Source: Cerioporus squamosus
Lineage: Eukaryota; Basidiomycota; Agaricomycetes; Polyporales; Polyporaceae
DNA length: 64,000 bases
Reading direction: 5' to 3'
Assembly: GCA_022592435.1 (NCBI GenBank)
Contig: JABYQS010000008.1
Coordinates: 434,001-498,000 of the forward strand
In this document: positions 21,085 to 33,369 of the stretch, piece after piece
Layout of the letters: the number at the start of each line of letters is the position of its first letter
Numbering within the stretch: the first letter of the stretch is position 1
The notes under the pieces: generated by a model
Told to the model about the DNA's origin: nothing
Databases searched by the model: none
The model's input: only the letters and a program-made list of their open reading frames with translations
Made by a program: the position numbers and the translations under genes

Positions 21085-23877
21085 TCATAGTGGGTAACGG
21101 AAGCCGCGTCTACGCTGCAACGCCTCCTCGAACGCGATTCCTTCCAAGTGAGCGGCCTCCTCGATGTGTTCCTTCTCATCGCCCGTCAGGCCACGCATCT
21201 CCTGGCGATCGAGTTCCTTGTTCTGACGTGCCAGATTGAACCGAATAACTATGATGCATATTAGCGAAGTAAACGGGCAGCGCCATCGCAGGTGATTAGC
21301 CTACCTGTGGCTAACAATACACCGAGTCCCAGGCCTGTCATGCCGATGAACATCGAAGGGTGATAATCGGGGCCCCACTCCGCCTTCCAAACGAAGGAGG
21401 ATACTCTGGAAGTCGAGTGGATGGTAGTCATGAGTAGGGCTCCGTATACAGCGGATGACACGTCTGGATGACGCACAAGGTACCGATGCTCCCGATGGCG
21501 TTGACGAGCGCAATGGCCGCCGAACGCTTTGCGGGCGGCCGCGGGACCGAAAGGGCCAACCAGGTATGGAGTAGGGAGCCGCCTGGAGTTTGGAAGATAG
21601 CTTAGTTAGAACTTGTTGTGCTTCGGGCGACGGAATAGAGTACTACTAGGCTCACACATACCGGAGGAGCCTCCTGCCATGAGAAACATGGAGAGGTATC
21701 GTCCGGGTACGGACATCGTGCTGACCGCAGTGACGTATCCGAAGAAGATGAGCCAGTACGGGATTGCCATGTGGAAGTAGCGCTCTCCCGTGCGATCTGC
21801 ATGGCACGTTGAGCTCAAGGTGTGAGAGGAGCCGGACGCATTGGATGAGCTGCTACTTACCGGCATGCCAGGCATTCAGACAACCAAAGAATGTCGCGAA
21901 GATCCAGGGAAGACTAGTGGACCGATTTGGTTGAGCATGATACATGATGGCATGTCACGAAGGAAGCACATACGCAGCGAGAAGTAGGGTGGTGGTCGTG
22001 GAGAAGCCTAACGTTGCCGCAATCCTGTATTGTTTCGTCAGTTACGCAGATGTGGTACTGAGAGTTAGACACCAGTGAACGCACGTCGGGAAGAAGTTCG
22101 AGAAACCTGTGCCTACCGCAAGGGAGCACATCATCAACGCAAAGATGAGCACCTTTGGGTCCTTGAGCGCCATGACTAACCCCTTGAATACCCTGAATGA
22201 CGAACGGGAGGTTTTCCCGTCCGTGTCAGTATGAGAGTGCGGAGGATCCATCGAAGTGGAAGCACGCACGAGTCTGTCCCGCCATCCTCATCCGCTTCTC
22301 CCGCGTCTTCGGCTAAGCGTACTTGTGCTAGGCGGCGCTGCTCGGGGCTGAGCCACCGCGTATTGTGAGGCTAGACCACGCGAGGGTGAGATGCTGCATC
22401 CCTAGATTGTCGGAGACGGCGTACATAATCTGGAAGGAGCAACCTGGAAGACGCGTGTCAGGATCGTCGTGCGGAGGATCAACCGGGAAGGGGCTCACGC
22501 GGTGAGGAACCCGATTGCGATGGTGATGGAACCCTGGAATGCATCCTTGGTCAGTGCGCTGATGCTTAGCACTTGGACGAGGTCTGTTGTAGCGCACCTC
22601 GATGTAGAATAACCTGATGCGGATGTACACCAGGCGTGGGCAAGCAGATTCTGTGAGAAACACAACGCACGCACCACCTCCAGGCGTGTATGCCCATCTT
22701 GCCTTCCATACTGGATAGGACCCCTGCAGCTATAAGCTGGCGGAAGCACGGAAGACGGGATATGGCATGATATGATGGCACCAAAGTCCCACCAAGTGAT
22801 ACAGCGAAGGGAGCCCAAACAAAACAAGGGAAAGCTCTCAGATCATCGCTCCATAGAAAACGGAAGCTTCAGGCTTACACTTCCGAACGCATTCGAGATC
22901 AGTGCACCTCCGGAGAAGAGAGAAGACCGGAACGCTAGCTCCTGACAAGACATGATGCATGAGCGAAAAGCGGAGGCGCAGAGACTTCAGTACTAGAAGC
23001 GAGGCTCGCCTTCTTCGTGTACCAGCGCGAGAGCAGGTAGACTCCTCCCGGGTAGAATGCAGCCTAAGTCCTCTTTAGCAGATCGAATGAGACGTACGGC
23101 GAACAGCAGCACCTCAGGAAGTCCGATAAATATCCTAGTAGCGACAATGCCGGCGTAGCTGTGGGTGGCCTGCCCGCATATGATCAATATCTTCACAAAA
23201 TTGACAGAACTCGGGGAGCATACCCCGGTGAGTGCGCTCGTCAAGCCCCAGCAAACCACGCATGCCGCGATGTAGTATGAAGGCCTGGATAATCGGTCAG
23301 AGAGGAGTAGCATATTCGTCTATGCTCACTGACCTTGAAATGCGGTTCAAGATCTACATACATCATGGTCAGACCGCCTAGCCGTGCTAGAGACCGCATG
23401 TCGGCTAGGGACTCACGATGTTAGAAGGAACCTGCGCTGGGATGTAGGACACGTAGAGCATAGCGAGGACGGTCTGGTATTGGGTATCTGCGATGTCGAG
23501 TGAGCGTACGTCGGGTGGGCGTTGACTGAGGTCCTCACCCGACAACCCGAGGTCTTGCTCGAGCCCTTTGAGCCTGGCCGACGTGATCGCGGCACGCTGG
23601 GAAGATATGGATGCAGCATAGCCAATGTTGAGGGTCAAGGGAGTGAAGATATGTGATGAGAATTTGTGCCAGAGGGACTCACGTCGATGTAGTTCATCAT
23701 GTAGATGAGTATGACCGCAGGGAGCAGACGCCTGTCGAGCGTGCGTATGAGCTGCCTCTCCGCTGAAGGACGGACGTCTGGTGCAAGCAGCCGGTCGTTC
23801 GGATGTTCTGAGCTCGTAGGTTGGCATGCGTGCACGTAGTATTCGATCTGAACGTCTTGTTCCTTCTCGATAGACAT
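21085..23877 (-). CDS. MFS transporter 3 (DAL5/anion:cation symporter type)
   Basis: I start at ATG 23877-23875 (MSIEKEQDVQIEYYV); an upstream in-frame ATG at 23928 is possible. Blocks in order are LDRRLLPAVILIYMMNYID (TM1), RAAITSARLKGLEQDLGLS, DTQYQTVLAMLYVSYIPAQV, ACVVCWGLTSALTG, HSYAGIVATRIFIGLPE, AAFYPGGVYLLSRWYTKK, ELAFRSSLFSGGALISNAFG, MEGKMGIHAWRW, ITIAIGFLTALLLPDYP, NTRWLSPEQRRLAQVRLAED and KDPKVLIFALMMCSLAVG. The C-terminus is acidic and basic (LTGDEKEHIEEAAHLEG), ending RRRGFRYPL. The reading needs more than ten short introns, all with usable GT-AG sites, and no break was found. It belongs to the same superfamily as MFS1 and MFS2 but is clearly more distant. The substrate is unknown. 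Confidence 0.82.
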
Positions 23878-25209
23878 GGCGGAGGCTGGTTGAGCTACGG
23901 ATGGGACTCGCACTGGCAGATATACCATCTTTTAGGCTCTGTACAGAGGTGATTGGATGAACGAAGGCAGCCGGTCTTCGTATCTTATCTCTGCCGTCGA
24001 AGGTGTGTGCGTAGCCGGGCTCTAAGGCCGCGGCAACGACGGGGTTCCTGGGTTCGGTATGAGGTCATGTTAGCTACTTTGACGCAAAAGAGGTACATAC
24101 AGCAACTACACGGTCGTCCCTGCGATCGCATGCCAGCGTAGCACCGTCTTCCAGTGTTCTCGAACATCGCGCCTTCAGAAGACCGGCGTGTTGAGGAATC
24201 CAACCTCTACCTCGCTGGAGAGCCATTCGCGTGCAATACGTTATTCTTGGGACCTTGACGGTTTGGGTGCAATCAGCACTGTTGTGAGTAAGAATCAGAA
24301 CCCGGGGAATCCCTCAAGATGGTTAGCTGTCGTCGTCGACCGCAAGCGCGGCATTCGAGTCGGCATGACACACCTGCGTTCCTTGATGCTACGGCAGACA
24401 CTTCAAAATGCGAGTCACGGTAACCCATGGTCCCTTCCAGATCGCTGGCACGAGTTGCACGTTACACAAGTAACCTCGGGTTCTGCGGTTCAATACGATG
24501 AACGTGACATGCGAAAGCTCGAGATCGGTTGTATCAGCACGGTGAACCAGAGCATATGCAGTCTAACTTCGTAACGTACCATTCCTGAAAGCCTCAGGCG
24601 TCTCCGACCTGCATCCGAGCGGCGGTTCAGCGTACGTCCCATGGGGGATGCTAGTAGGCTACTAGACCACCACTTAGACCTATAAGTAACCTGAAGTGAA
24701 TACCATGTGCGTGCATGTGCCAAGAATGGTTGCCCTAAGTAGTTACCCAGACGTATCAGCTTGCCCACTAATAGGTAAGTACTGGCAGGGTGTACGAATA
24801 GGTTTCTGCGCGAGAGGGCTGGCAGTGGCGGCTGCCGCTCAGTGAGTGACGGGAGGCATCGGCCCGATCAGCCGGGTGGCCCGGAAACATCCGCAGCAGG
24901 ACTCGCCGCAACTTCGGCAAGCCAGCCTCCTGCTCTTGTGTACCCACTGCGGCACTACCAACAGATGCTAACCTACTATCGACGACATCTACTTACTGGG
25001 CGACATATACTTCTTACTTGCTTCGTCTCCAACTGTGTTCTCATTTCTGCAGTGAAAAGGGCCGGGACGACTAGTCTACATCAGAGACAGATCACAATGA
25101 TGCACGAAGAAGCCCCGGACATGGGCGAGCAGCCGCTCACCCACCCTCCATCCTTCTCTCCTCGACTTGCACGAGGCAGCGAGTGCACCCTCACCTTCTC
25201 GGAAGCTGC
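23878..25209. other. Intergenic between MFS3 and the P450
   Basis: A 1.3-kb divergent spacer. No exon-like run with family motifs is visible on either strand. Several small open frames overlap each other and are not supported. Confidence 0.45.
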
Positions 25210-27547
25210 ATGTTTCGTCTCATTGCTCTCGCTGCTGCGCTGTGTCTGCTCTCCGTAGTCTTGTCTCAGCTTCGGCGACGTGCGAAGCAGGGTCATCTTC
25301 GAAATCTGCCTGGCCCGCCTAGTACCTCTTTCCTGACCGGTGAATCTAATCATTGCACCCTCTTGTCTATATCAACTAAGTTCGACTACGCAGGCGTCGC
25401 GAAAGATTTGCACAACCCGAACGCGGTCCCATATAGAGAACATGTGTTGTCGTCCTACGGGCGTGTCATCAAGTTGCGTGGATTCCTAGGTGTACGTGAT
25501 GAGTTCAGCCCGAGTACTGATCGTCGGATGAGAAGATACTCATGAGGTGTGTTCTGGTGCTTAGGAAGTGGAGATTGCGCTGTCGGATCCTGTCGCTCTC
25601 GGGGCGGTATTTGGGAAGTTCCGCGACGTCTTTGAGATACCGAAGTGGCAATCAGAGTGAGTATCACCTTGTTCTTTATCCACTCTTCAGCGTATGGACC
25701 GATGTCACTTCAAGGACTCATCGTGCCGTCTTTGGACCAAATCTCATGTCTGTGTCTGGTGAGTACCTATCCTATCTCGTTGGACCAAACGGTCCGCAGA
25801 AATCTCCATAGAGGTGGACTGACTTGCTGAGCAGGCTCCCAACACCACAAGCAGCGGAAGCATCTCAACCCCATATTCTCACCGAAGTATCTGCGTGAGG
25901 CAGTATCTATGCAACATGATATAGCGCAAGAGGTCGGTCAACGACATTCTGACCGCACCGTCGTGGACGCTCATCATTGCCTCAGCTCACGGATGTGCTC
26001 AAGGCCGAGGTCGGACAGGGTACCTCCGAAGTTGAGCTGTCCGAGTACTTCAGTCGGTATTCGCTGGAAGCCGTGGGCCGCACTACTCTCGGATACTCGT
26101 TCGGACCCTTGAAGAAGCACGGCACTGACTACAGCCGTGCGCTGAAAGAGTTCGGGTCAGTATTCGCTTATCGCATCTTGATCACTCCGGGAATGACGTC
26201 TCCAGTCCGACGCTCTCTCAGTTGCACCTCTGGCGACCTCTGCTTCCCTGGCTTCGGAAGACATTCCCTCCCGCTCTCCTGAGATTTGGTGCGGGATTGC
26301 TTCCCATGAAGGCGCTCCATCACATGCAGTGGATCTCGGACTCAGTGTTTGCAATGTCGAAGCGGCTCCTAGACCAGAAGATGGAGAACTTGCGGAAGGG
26401 CGACTTGCACGAACTTGACGAGAAGGATCTCATGAGCGTGCTGCGTGAGTGACAGCATTGTTCAGCATCCGAAGACGGTTGCTCATTCGTCGCGTGGTAG
26501 TTCGAGAAAGTATGTCGACGGAGGACGTCGACTCCCTTTCGGAGCCGGAGCTGCTCGGCCAGATGTCGTACGTCCTGCGACTTCGCTCTGTCTGTCGAAC
26601 GTTTACTCACCTCAACATGTACTACTACACTAGGCTGCTCCTTCTCGCCGCCACTGACACGACGTCAAGCTCTATCTCCCGTGCAATTCAACTCCTCTCG
26701 CTTCATCGCGACGCTCAAAGCAAGCTCCGGTGCGAGCTCGTGGATGCTACGAAAGGCGCAGGAAGGACGCTGCTCGACCTTGATTTTGACACCCTGGCTT
26801 CCCTTCCGTACCTCGACGCGGTCGTCAGGGAGACTCTGCGACTGTTCGTGCTCTCGTACTTCTTCCAGTATGCACGGTGCTCACGATCACTTGACAGCTA
26901 CCCTCCGTTCTATATCTTGATGAGGATGTACGTGCGTTCTGGGCCCTCTTCCTCGTTCGGGTCTGACGACCATCTTCTCCAGCGCGCAAGAGGATGTGGT
27001 CCTTCCGCTTAGCTCGCCTGTGACGGGCGTCGACGGCACGCAGATCCGCGACCTCTTCCTGCCGGCAGGTACGCTCGTCTGGCCAAACGTCTTCTGGGTG
27101 AACCGAGACCCGGAGATCTGGGGTGCGGACGCAGCAGAGTGGAAGCCGGAACGATGGCTGGGACCTCTATCCGAGAAGCTGGTAGAAGCGCATATACCGA
27201 GCGTCTTTGCGCACACGATGACCTTTGCCGCTGGTCCGAGGTCGTGCATGTACGTTCTATCCCCAGCGACGTATTTCCACTGGAGAACTAATGGTTTTTC
27301 GTGTCTTCACAGCGGATACAACCTCGCTGTCACTGAGATGAGTGAGTGGGGATACCATGTTTTCCTCCGCATGGGCTGACTGTCTGGCGTAGGAATCGCG
27401 CTCGCGCATCTCATCCTCTCCTATGAGTTCACGCCCTCGGATAAGGAGATCGTATGGAAGCTGGGCGGGATCGTTTCTCCTACCGTCCGAGGCTCCACCG
27501 CGCGCAAGCCAGAACTTCCGGTCAAGGTCACCGTCCTGCGAACGTGA
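25210..27547 (+). CDS. Cytochrome P450 monooxygenase
   Basis: This is an ER-anchored heme monooxygenase. The start MFRLIALAAALCLLSVVL is a signal anchor, followed by basic residues and the hinge LPGPPS. Next come YGRVIKLRGFLG, HHKQRKHLNPIFSPKYL (C helix), YSLEAVGRTTLGYSFGPL, the I-helix LLLLAATDTTSSSIS (A-A-x-D-T-T), the K-helix ETLRLYPP (ExxR), the PERW-like KPERWLGPL, and the heme loop FAAGPRSCIGYNLAV with the Cys ligand. The end is VWKLGGIVSPTVRG, RKPELPVKVTVLRT, with TGA at 27545. About 12 introns of 50-80 nt are needed. The donor after the K-helix (GTTCGT) is unusual but works. The length (roughly 500 residues) is normal, and no lesion was seen. The reaction is unknown. A relic of a sister gene lies at 16.0 kb. 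7TM copy D follows downstream on the same strand. Confidence 0.88.
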
Positions 27548-28774
27548 GCTCGTGGAAGCTGAGCGTGGCCTTGGCTGATCCCTCTCCATCTTTTCGTGCT
27601 CGCCATCTTCGTTCCGTTACTTACTGAGCCCGAGTGAGGCACATGGTTTGCGTTGTTCCGGGCTCATCATCTTGTGCTTTGCCGTGGGTGTTTTAAAATG
27701 ATGTCTGTACTTGTGTCTGATGCCCAAGGGGGAGTGGTGTGCATCGGGATGTCTTTGGTGATCTGCAGGCGTCTGGCGCGCAGTTGATATGTTCCCGCGA
27801 GGGTGCTTCGATATCATGATCGCTGCATGTCTTCCATGATGTCGCCTTGCATCTGGTGAGGTCTGACCTCGGCCCCTGGCGAACCAGGACTGACGCTTCT
27901 GGCCAGTCTGAGTTGATGGCGCCCAGGTCGGCACTTCGCTGGTTTACCTTTGTTCTGACCAGGTTCACAGGCAGCAATCGGTGCGGATGTCCGCACAAGC
28001 AGGGCCGTATCGCCCCGACATTCAGCTGGTCGTGACCGTTCCGTGGCGACTCGGCGTTGCATCTCCTGCCATCTCTGTAGACAAACACGGTGCGTGTTGA
28101 GCATACCATGTACGGGTCTGTGCTGAAGTCTGACCAGGGGCATGCCAGTGACGGAGGACGTCCGATGTGCGACCGATTGCAGCCTTTCTCACCCAGACCG
28201 CTCCTCTGAATACCTGATAAGCTGCGGAAGTTTGCGGGAAGGCGATGGCCGTGCTGTTTTCTGCGATGGTCGACACATGATCTCGTGCTTAAACCGGAAG
28301 AAGGCCTATGTCTCCAGCAGGCTTCAGAAGCACACACAGCGGAGTATGGGATGGCGTTCATCACCGCTCGGGAGTGCTTCGTGATGAGGGCGGGTGCGCG
28401 CCCAGAGCTCAAGAGCAGCAATGTATGGCGGTGAGTAAGTATCAGAATACCGGCGGTGTACCTTGCGTCTGTGCTTCGACATCCCGGATTCCCCAGATCT
28501 TGGCTCAAGTGATGTCGTAATGTTGCGCCGATAGTGCTGCCTACGCACCATCTCACCAGATGACCGACCGTACCTCCGCGGGATCTCCACCACTGGAGAA
28601 TGAGACGGAGACTCACACGGGATCCGGACCACCACTGCGACTCCCTTCGGTGCTGGATTGCGTACGATTAGACGAGTATAAGATGCCACTGTGGGTGCGC
28701 TAGGCGCGGCAGCCTAAGGGGAGCTTCGCCCGGTTCACATCGCCTTCCCGCTTGTCGCCTACCCCTGCTCAAGC
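27548..28774. other. Intergenic between the P450 and 7TM copy D, with an unexplained long open frame
   Basis: A minus-strand frame is open for 307 codons (28616-27693), and the other minus frames are also unusually open. The translation is rich in Ser, Arg and His and has no motif or membrane segment I recognise. It is not annotated as a gene. Confidence 0.4.
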
Positions 28775-30254
28775 ATGGCCACCACGCCGGACATCATCCC
28801 TGCCAATGCTCATCTCATCGGGTTCTGGCTTCAGTGCCTCTTCTCAGGTGAGGTGCCTTGTCTACTTTTGACTCGAAGCTTCGCGATCACCATTGCTGAC
28901 GTTGGTTCTTGGTTCTCTCAGGCGCATACTTCGTTTACTTCCCGAAGTGTGTCATTATCCTCAGGAGGAAGGTCCGGGATGGGCTGTCGTTCTGGTTGCC
29001 GTTGGTCTGCGGGCTTTTCTTCGCCCTCACAGTCACCGTGCGCTCCGCTTCCATTCGCGGCTCTGTCAGCTGTACTGACCGGTCGTCTGTCCTGTTCATA
29101 CAGAGCCTGATCGTCGAGATGCACAGGGCGTACGAGGCTTACAGTGTAAATCCGCTAGCTCTTCCGAACCCCACCAAATATTACGCCAATGCGGCGTCTC
29201 CGCAGTCGCTCATTAAGAACACCATCAATGTCGTTCAAGCTATCATCTCGGACGCCGTCATCGTAAGCCCTGTCTCTGGAGGCATTGCAAAGCGGCAGGA
29301 CTGACTGCAGCACAGGTGTACCGCACGTGGGTTGTCTGGAATGGCAACTACTTCGTGATCATAGTTCCCTTCCTTACCCTCATCGCCGATGCAGGTATGT
29401 GAAAACTCGGAGCCGCCTGTAGTATGTTTGGCACTGACAGAATGTCTGGAAGCCATGGGTGTTTGGTCAGTTTGGACGCTTTCCCAGACGAAGACCGGTG
29501 ACGTGCTCATCTTGGCGGCGGTCACCGTCCGGGTTCGATACTTCTACATCCTGACCTTCTGCATCAACATCCTGTGTGCATGTGCGTCTGTCATCTCCCA
29601 TCTTCCTGAGTGAACGACTGACAGTCTCGCAGCCCTCATCTGTTTCCGCATCTGGCGCGCTGGGTTCAATCCGCGGAACGGCTACTCCAACGGGAGTCCG
29701 TTGTCGCGTGTGATGGCTGTCGTCGTGGAGTCCGGTACGCCAATTAGTGTTGCTGCGCAACCTCCATCTCTGACCGCTGCTGCAGCCGGCTTCTACTGCG
29801 CGTATCTCTTGGTACTCATCGTCAGCAACATCATCGGTTCCAACGTTTTCTTCATCTTCCTCGACCCGGTATGTCCTCCTCAGGCCCCAATCATGCTCTC
29901 GAAGCTGACTGCTGTGCTATGATTCCAGACTCCTCCTGTCGTCGTGAGTTCTGTTCTCCACTATCTGCGGTCATATGCTGATTTTCCGCGGCCTTGTAGG
30001 CCATCGTGTACTCCATGCTGATCGTCCGGAGCCATGCCCCTCGGGAGGTCAGCTCCACACCTCTCGCGAGCACACTCCAATTCTCTCGCACCCGCGCGAG
30101 TACACTGCGTCCCGGCGTCCAGACCGCCTCGATTGGCGTCGAGATCAACCTTGAGCGCGTCGTGCATACGGACCTCGGGAGCCCGCGAACGTACGTGCAC
30201 TCGGACCATCCGTACGCCACCGACGACAAGGAGAGCCAGGCGCAAGCCTACTGA
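28775..30254 (+). CDS. 7TM-family membrane protein, copy D (intact reference copy)
   Basis: The start is MATTPDIIPANAHLIGFWLQ. Short introns separate GAYFVYFPKCVIILRRKVRDG, LSFWLPLVCGLFFALTVT, LIVEMHRAYEAYSV, KYYANAASPQSLIKNT, IISDAVIV, VYRTWVVWNGNYFVIIVPFL, MGVWSVWTLSQTKTGD, VRVRYFYILTFCINILCA, LICFRIWRAGFNPRNG, RVMAVVVES, FYCAYLLVLIVSNIIGSN, VFFIFLDP, VYSMLIVRSHAP, and a tail containing IGVEINLERVVHTDLG. TGA is at 30252-30254. Seven hydrophobic segments are visible, with a charged 60-80-residue tail presumed cytoplasmic. No break. The family is unnamed to me; membrane location is well supported, function is not. It lies 1.2 kb after the P450 on the same strand. Confidence 0.75.
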
Positions 30255-30980
30255 ATATTCGACATGGCCCCGGTGGCGTGTAGAGATAGATAGGTTTTTG
30301 CGCCTGCGGACTTCGGCTCACGATGTACTAGTAGCATATGTACGAATATGTGTATACCACCGTGACCCGCCCGGCACGAGACACACAGCTACCCAGGTAG
30401 TCTTAGGCACTGGGGTTGGTCGTGACACCCTCCCCAAACCCTCCCTCCTCTTCCGACCAGGCGTCTCCCGCAGACGCCTGGCGAGGAGCAGGCTGACGAG
30501 CGCCTGGGCACGCTGTCTCCGCTCCCCCCTCACCCGTTATCCGGTGCGTACTAGCACCTCGCTCTGGGCTCAAGATGATTTCGCAGCACAGTTTGACGTC
30601 TATGAAGAGCATAGCAAGAACAACGACCAGGCGATCATGGCAGTCCCAGGACCAGCATGTTGTCACCTATGGACCTTGCCGACCGCTTCTTTCAATCATA
30701 CTCAATTCTGAGCACTTGGGCTTTGTTGCACGTGTCGCTCTTCTATGCTTCTGGGATACTCGTGACATTGATAGAGATGGGAGAAGCTCAGAAGTAGTTC
30801 AAGGTGCGCCCGGTGAGCTGTCCTCGAGGCTCGGACCGCTTGACCCTCCGAGTCGAATCGGATTCAGCGCTCTTGTCTGGCTTGCTATGATATAACTGGA
30901 CCGACCAGTACTAGTCGCCTCCGTGGTAAGTCGACCACGCTGCTCGCCCTGTGTCTCTTAGATCTTTTAGAGTAGCTACA
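30255..30980. other. Intergenic between 7TM copy D and the protease-like gene
   Basis: About 725 bases with no supported exon. Presumed 3' UTR of copy D and promoter of the next gene. Confidence 0.5.
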
Positions 30981-33369
30981 ATGGCGTCCGAATTGACTGA
31001 AGAGCTTATGCCAATCTTCGTACTACAAGAGCCTGAGTTCAACGACTTCGACCAAGCTGGTTTTGTGAAGATGCAGATGGTGAGCGATTGGACCATTGTA
31101 GCTACTGATGAAGCCGTCTGACATTTCTTTGAAGATCACAGCCGCGCGCGCTGAGGTTCACACATTCGACGGCGCACCCTATGGATACTATCTCGTCAAC
31201 GACAGTAGAGGGGAGCGGAAGATACTGGCTTATTTCGATGGTCCCGATATCAACATGGCACTGTCACACGCTCTCGAGAAGGATCAAGCACCAGAGGACT
31301 TCCCCTCCTCCCTCAACACTACAGGAACCCCTATGGCTGGCCCTTCCCTCATGTCTGTCCCTGAACGCGTTAAAGGTTGTAAGTGTGTCGATGCTGGCGT
31401 ATATCATGGCAACTCACCACCTTATTCTCTCGCTTGTGTAGCTCTATACTGCGTCCCTATGGTGAGACGACCCTGCTCATCTCAGGCTTACGTGTGGACT
31501 CACCTATCACGCACCACTCCCAGACTCTTGATCCGAGTCAGCATCCGGACTGCATTGGACTGGACTACCTCCTTCCAGTGGACACCGGTAAGTAACTTGC
31601 AAACTTTCAGCTTCTGGTACGAGTGCTTATAAGTAGTCGTCACTCAAGCGGACACCTCTGTGTACGTCACACGCATATAGCTCGAAGCATGGCCCTGACC
31701 GTGCACTGAAACGTTAGGTGGTTCTTGTGCGATGATTTTCGCCTCATCGGAACGGCAGGGACTGTCCCAGGCTCTTGGCCGTCGCGCGGATATAAGCCCT
31801 GGGAGGTCCGTAGGACAGTTCCAATTCCGCAAGGTCGGCCTACCTTCAATTTCAACCGCATCCCAGAACGCACAGAGGATGAAGCTTTCATCCAGTACTT
31901 CGACGGGGGCGCCATCTGTATGTGACCCTTGATTGATGGTATCGATGGGACTCACAAGCCGTCACAGATGTGCGCGCGTTTCCTGAGGATCATATCTTGG
32001 CGGAGGTACCTTGCTGGGACTGGAGAAATGGCAAGAGCTCCACGGTCTGCTTCCCCCTCCCTTGCGTACTCGCTTATGCCGCAAATATGAAGCTTGCGAG
32101 CCAGGCGTACGATGGTAACCTCGGACTGGCGATACACGGGTGAGTCTGGCAGCGTTATCGGGTTTCAATTGTATGTATGCTCAACGCTTCCAACGTGGTA
32201 GTGCCGGTGGAGTTCTCTACGTTCGTCCTTTTCGTTGATTGAACATGATATGTGCTTAGCGGGGTGTTCGTTCGGCAGTCATACAGTCGCGCTCTTGCAG
32301 CGGCGAGACACGTTCATACGGTAAGCATATACAGGCGCACTCGGTAGTCTTCGGCGAGACTCTGTTGGCTCAATAACGTCCATTGGTAGCACTCGGTTTT
32401 CACCATCCGCCTGTTACATCCGGATGCACTCAAGTTAGCGAAGAGTGGGCTTGTGTAGGTGCTATTGTCCAGAGGCAATTATAGTTCTCGGGCTGACGCG
32501 TCTCTCTTTTATAGACGGTCCTTTGTCAGCTTCAGCTCACATTTTCCTTGTAAGCCGGTGGTGAACTTCACTCCCGCTATCTACTTTCAGCCCTCAGAGT
32601 TGGATGGGTCCCACTGCAAATGGGGCCTTCAAGTAGAGGGCTTGACCCTATTGGTACCCGGGAGGGCTGGCTTCGAGCGCATCAGGATCGACGCCATCGA
32701 CGGTCTCCAGGGCTCCTCTTTCTACGCGACTCTTGACTCAGGTGAGCCAAGCAGGTTACTTAGAGTATTCATTCTTCAAGACCGCTATACGCTTGACAGC
32801 TAGTGGCATCAGTGTGCTTCCCGCATCTGTTGTGAGCGAGATCCAGGCGAAGTGGCTGTGTAATAATCCAGCCATCAATGGGGGCAGGCCGTACTGCGGT
32901 CCAGAGAGGTTTGGATTGGACTCTTGCGACATCGTCTTCACATTTAGAAGCAGCAAGGACAACACTTCGGTCGAATTCCGGTGCAATGCCGCGCGGTTTC
33001 TCCGGTCCAACGTGCAGCTGCCTCCCAACCAGCTTGGTGCACTCAGCCCTTCCCCGACTGCTACGCAGCTCCAGCAATATCGAGAATGCCCTCTGAAGTC
33101 CAGTGGGCAGGAACGCGGCATCCTTGGGATAGTAAGTCTTCGCTCGTCGCGTACCGCATGAGCCGTGAAACTAACAATGCCTTGAATAGAACTTCTACTG
33201 GACTGCGTTTGTGGAGCATTGGGGACCAGCCATGGGTAGTGCGGGCTGGGGAAGAGAGCCTCCATATATACGGCTCGCTCCTCAGAGGGTCATCGAGCGG
33301 GGTGTCGTGACGTGCCATGACTACCAGTTCACTCTTCCCGAGGGTGTTGCGCCAAGGGGCATGGCATGA
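30981..33369 (+). CDS. Aspartic-protease-like protein (pepsin A1 fold), divergent active site
   Basis: The first exon begins MASELTEELMPIFVLQEPE and shows no signal peptide. A preamble of about 120 residues follows (AYFDGPDINMALSHALEK). Pepsin-like landmarks then appear: GLDYLLPVDT (first catalytic Asp), WFLCDDFRLIG, IQYFDGGAIYVRAFPEDHI (flap), YDGNLGLA, KWGLQVEGLTL, FYATLDS joined to ASGISVLPASVVSEI (second Asp), and GILGINFYWTAFVEH near the end. The stop is at 33367-33369. As spliced, the second active-site triplet is Asp-Ser-Ala, not Asp-Ser/Thr-Gly. The first may also have Ala, but a micro-exon there makes this uncertain. One junction (31374/31441) does not keep frame in my hands, so the gene model is incomplete or slightly damaged. 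It may be a pseudoprotease. Confidence 0.5.
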
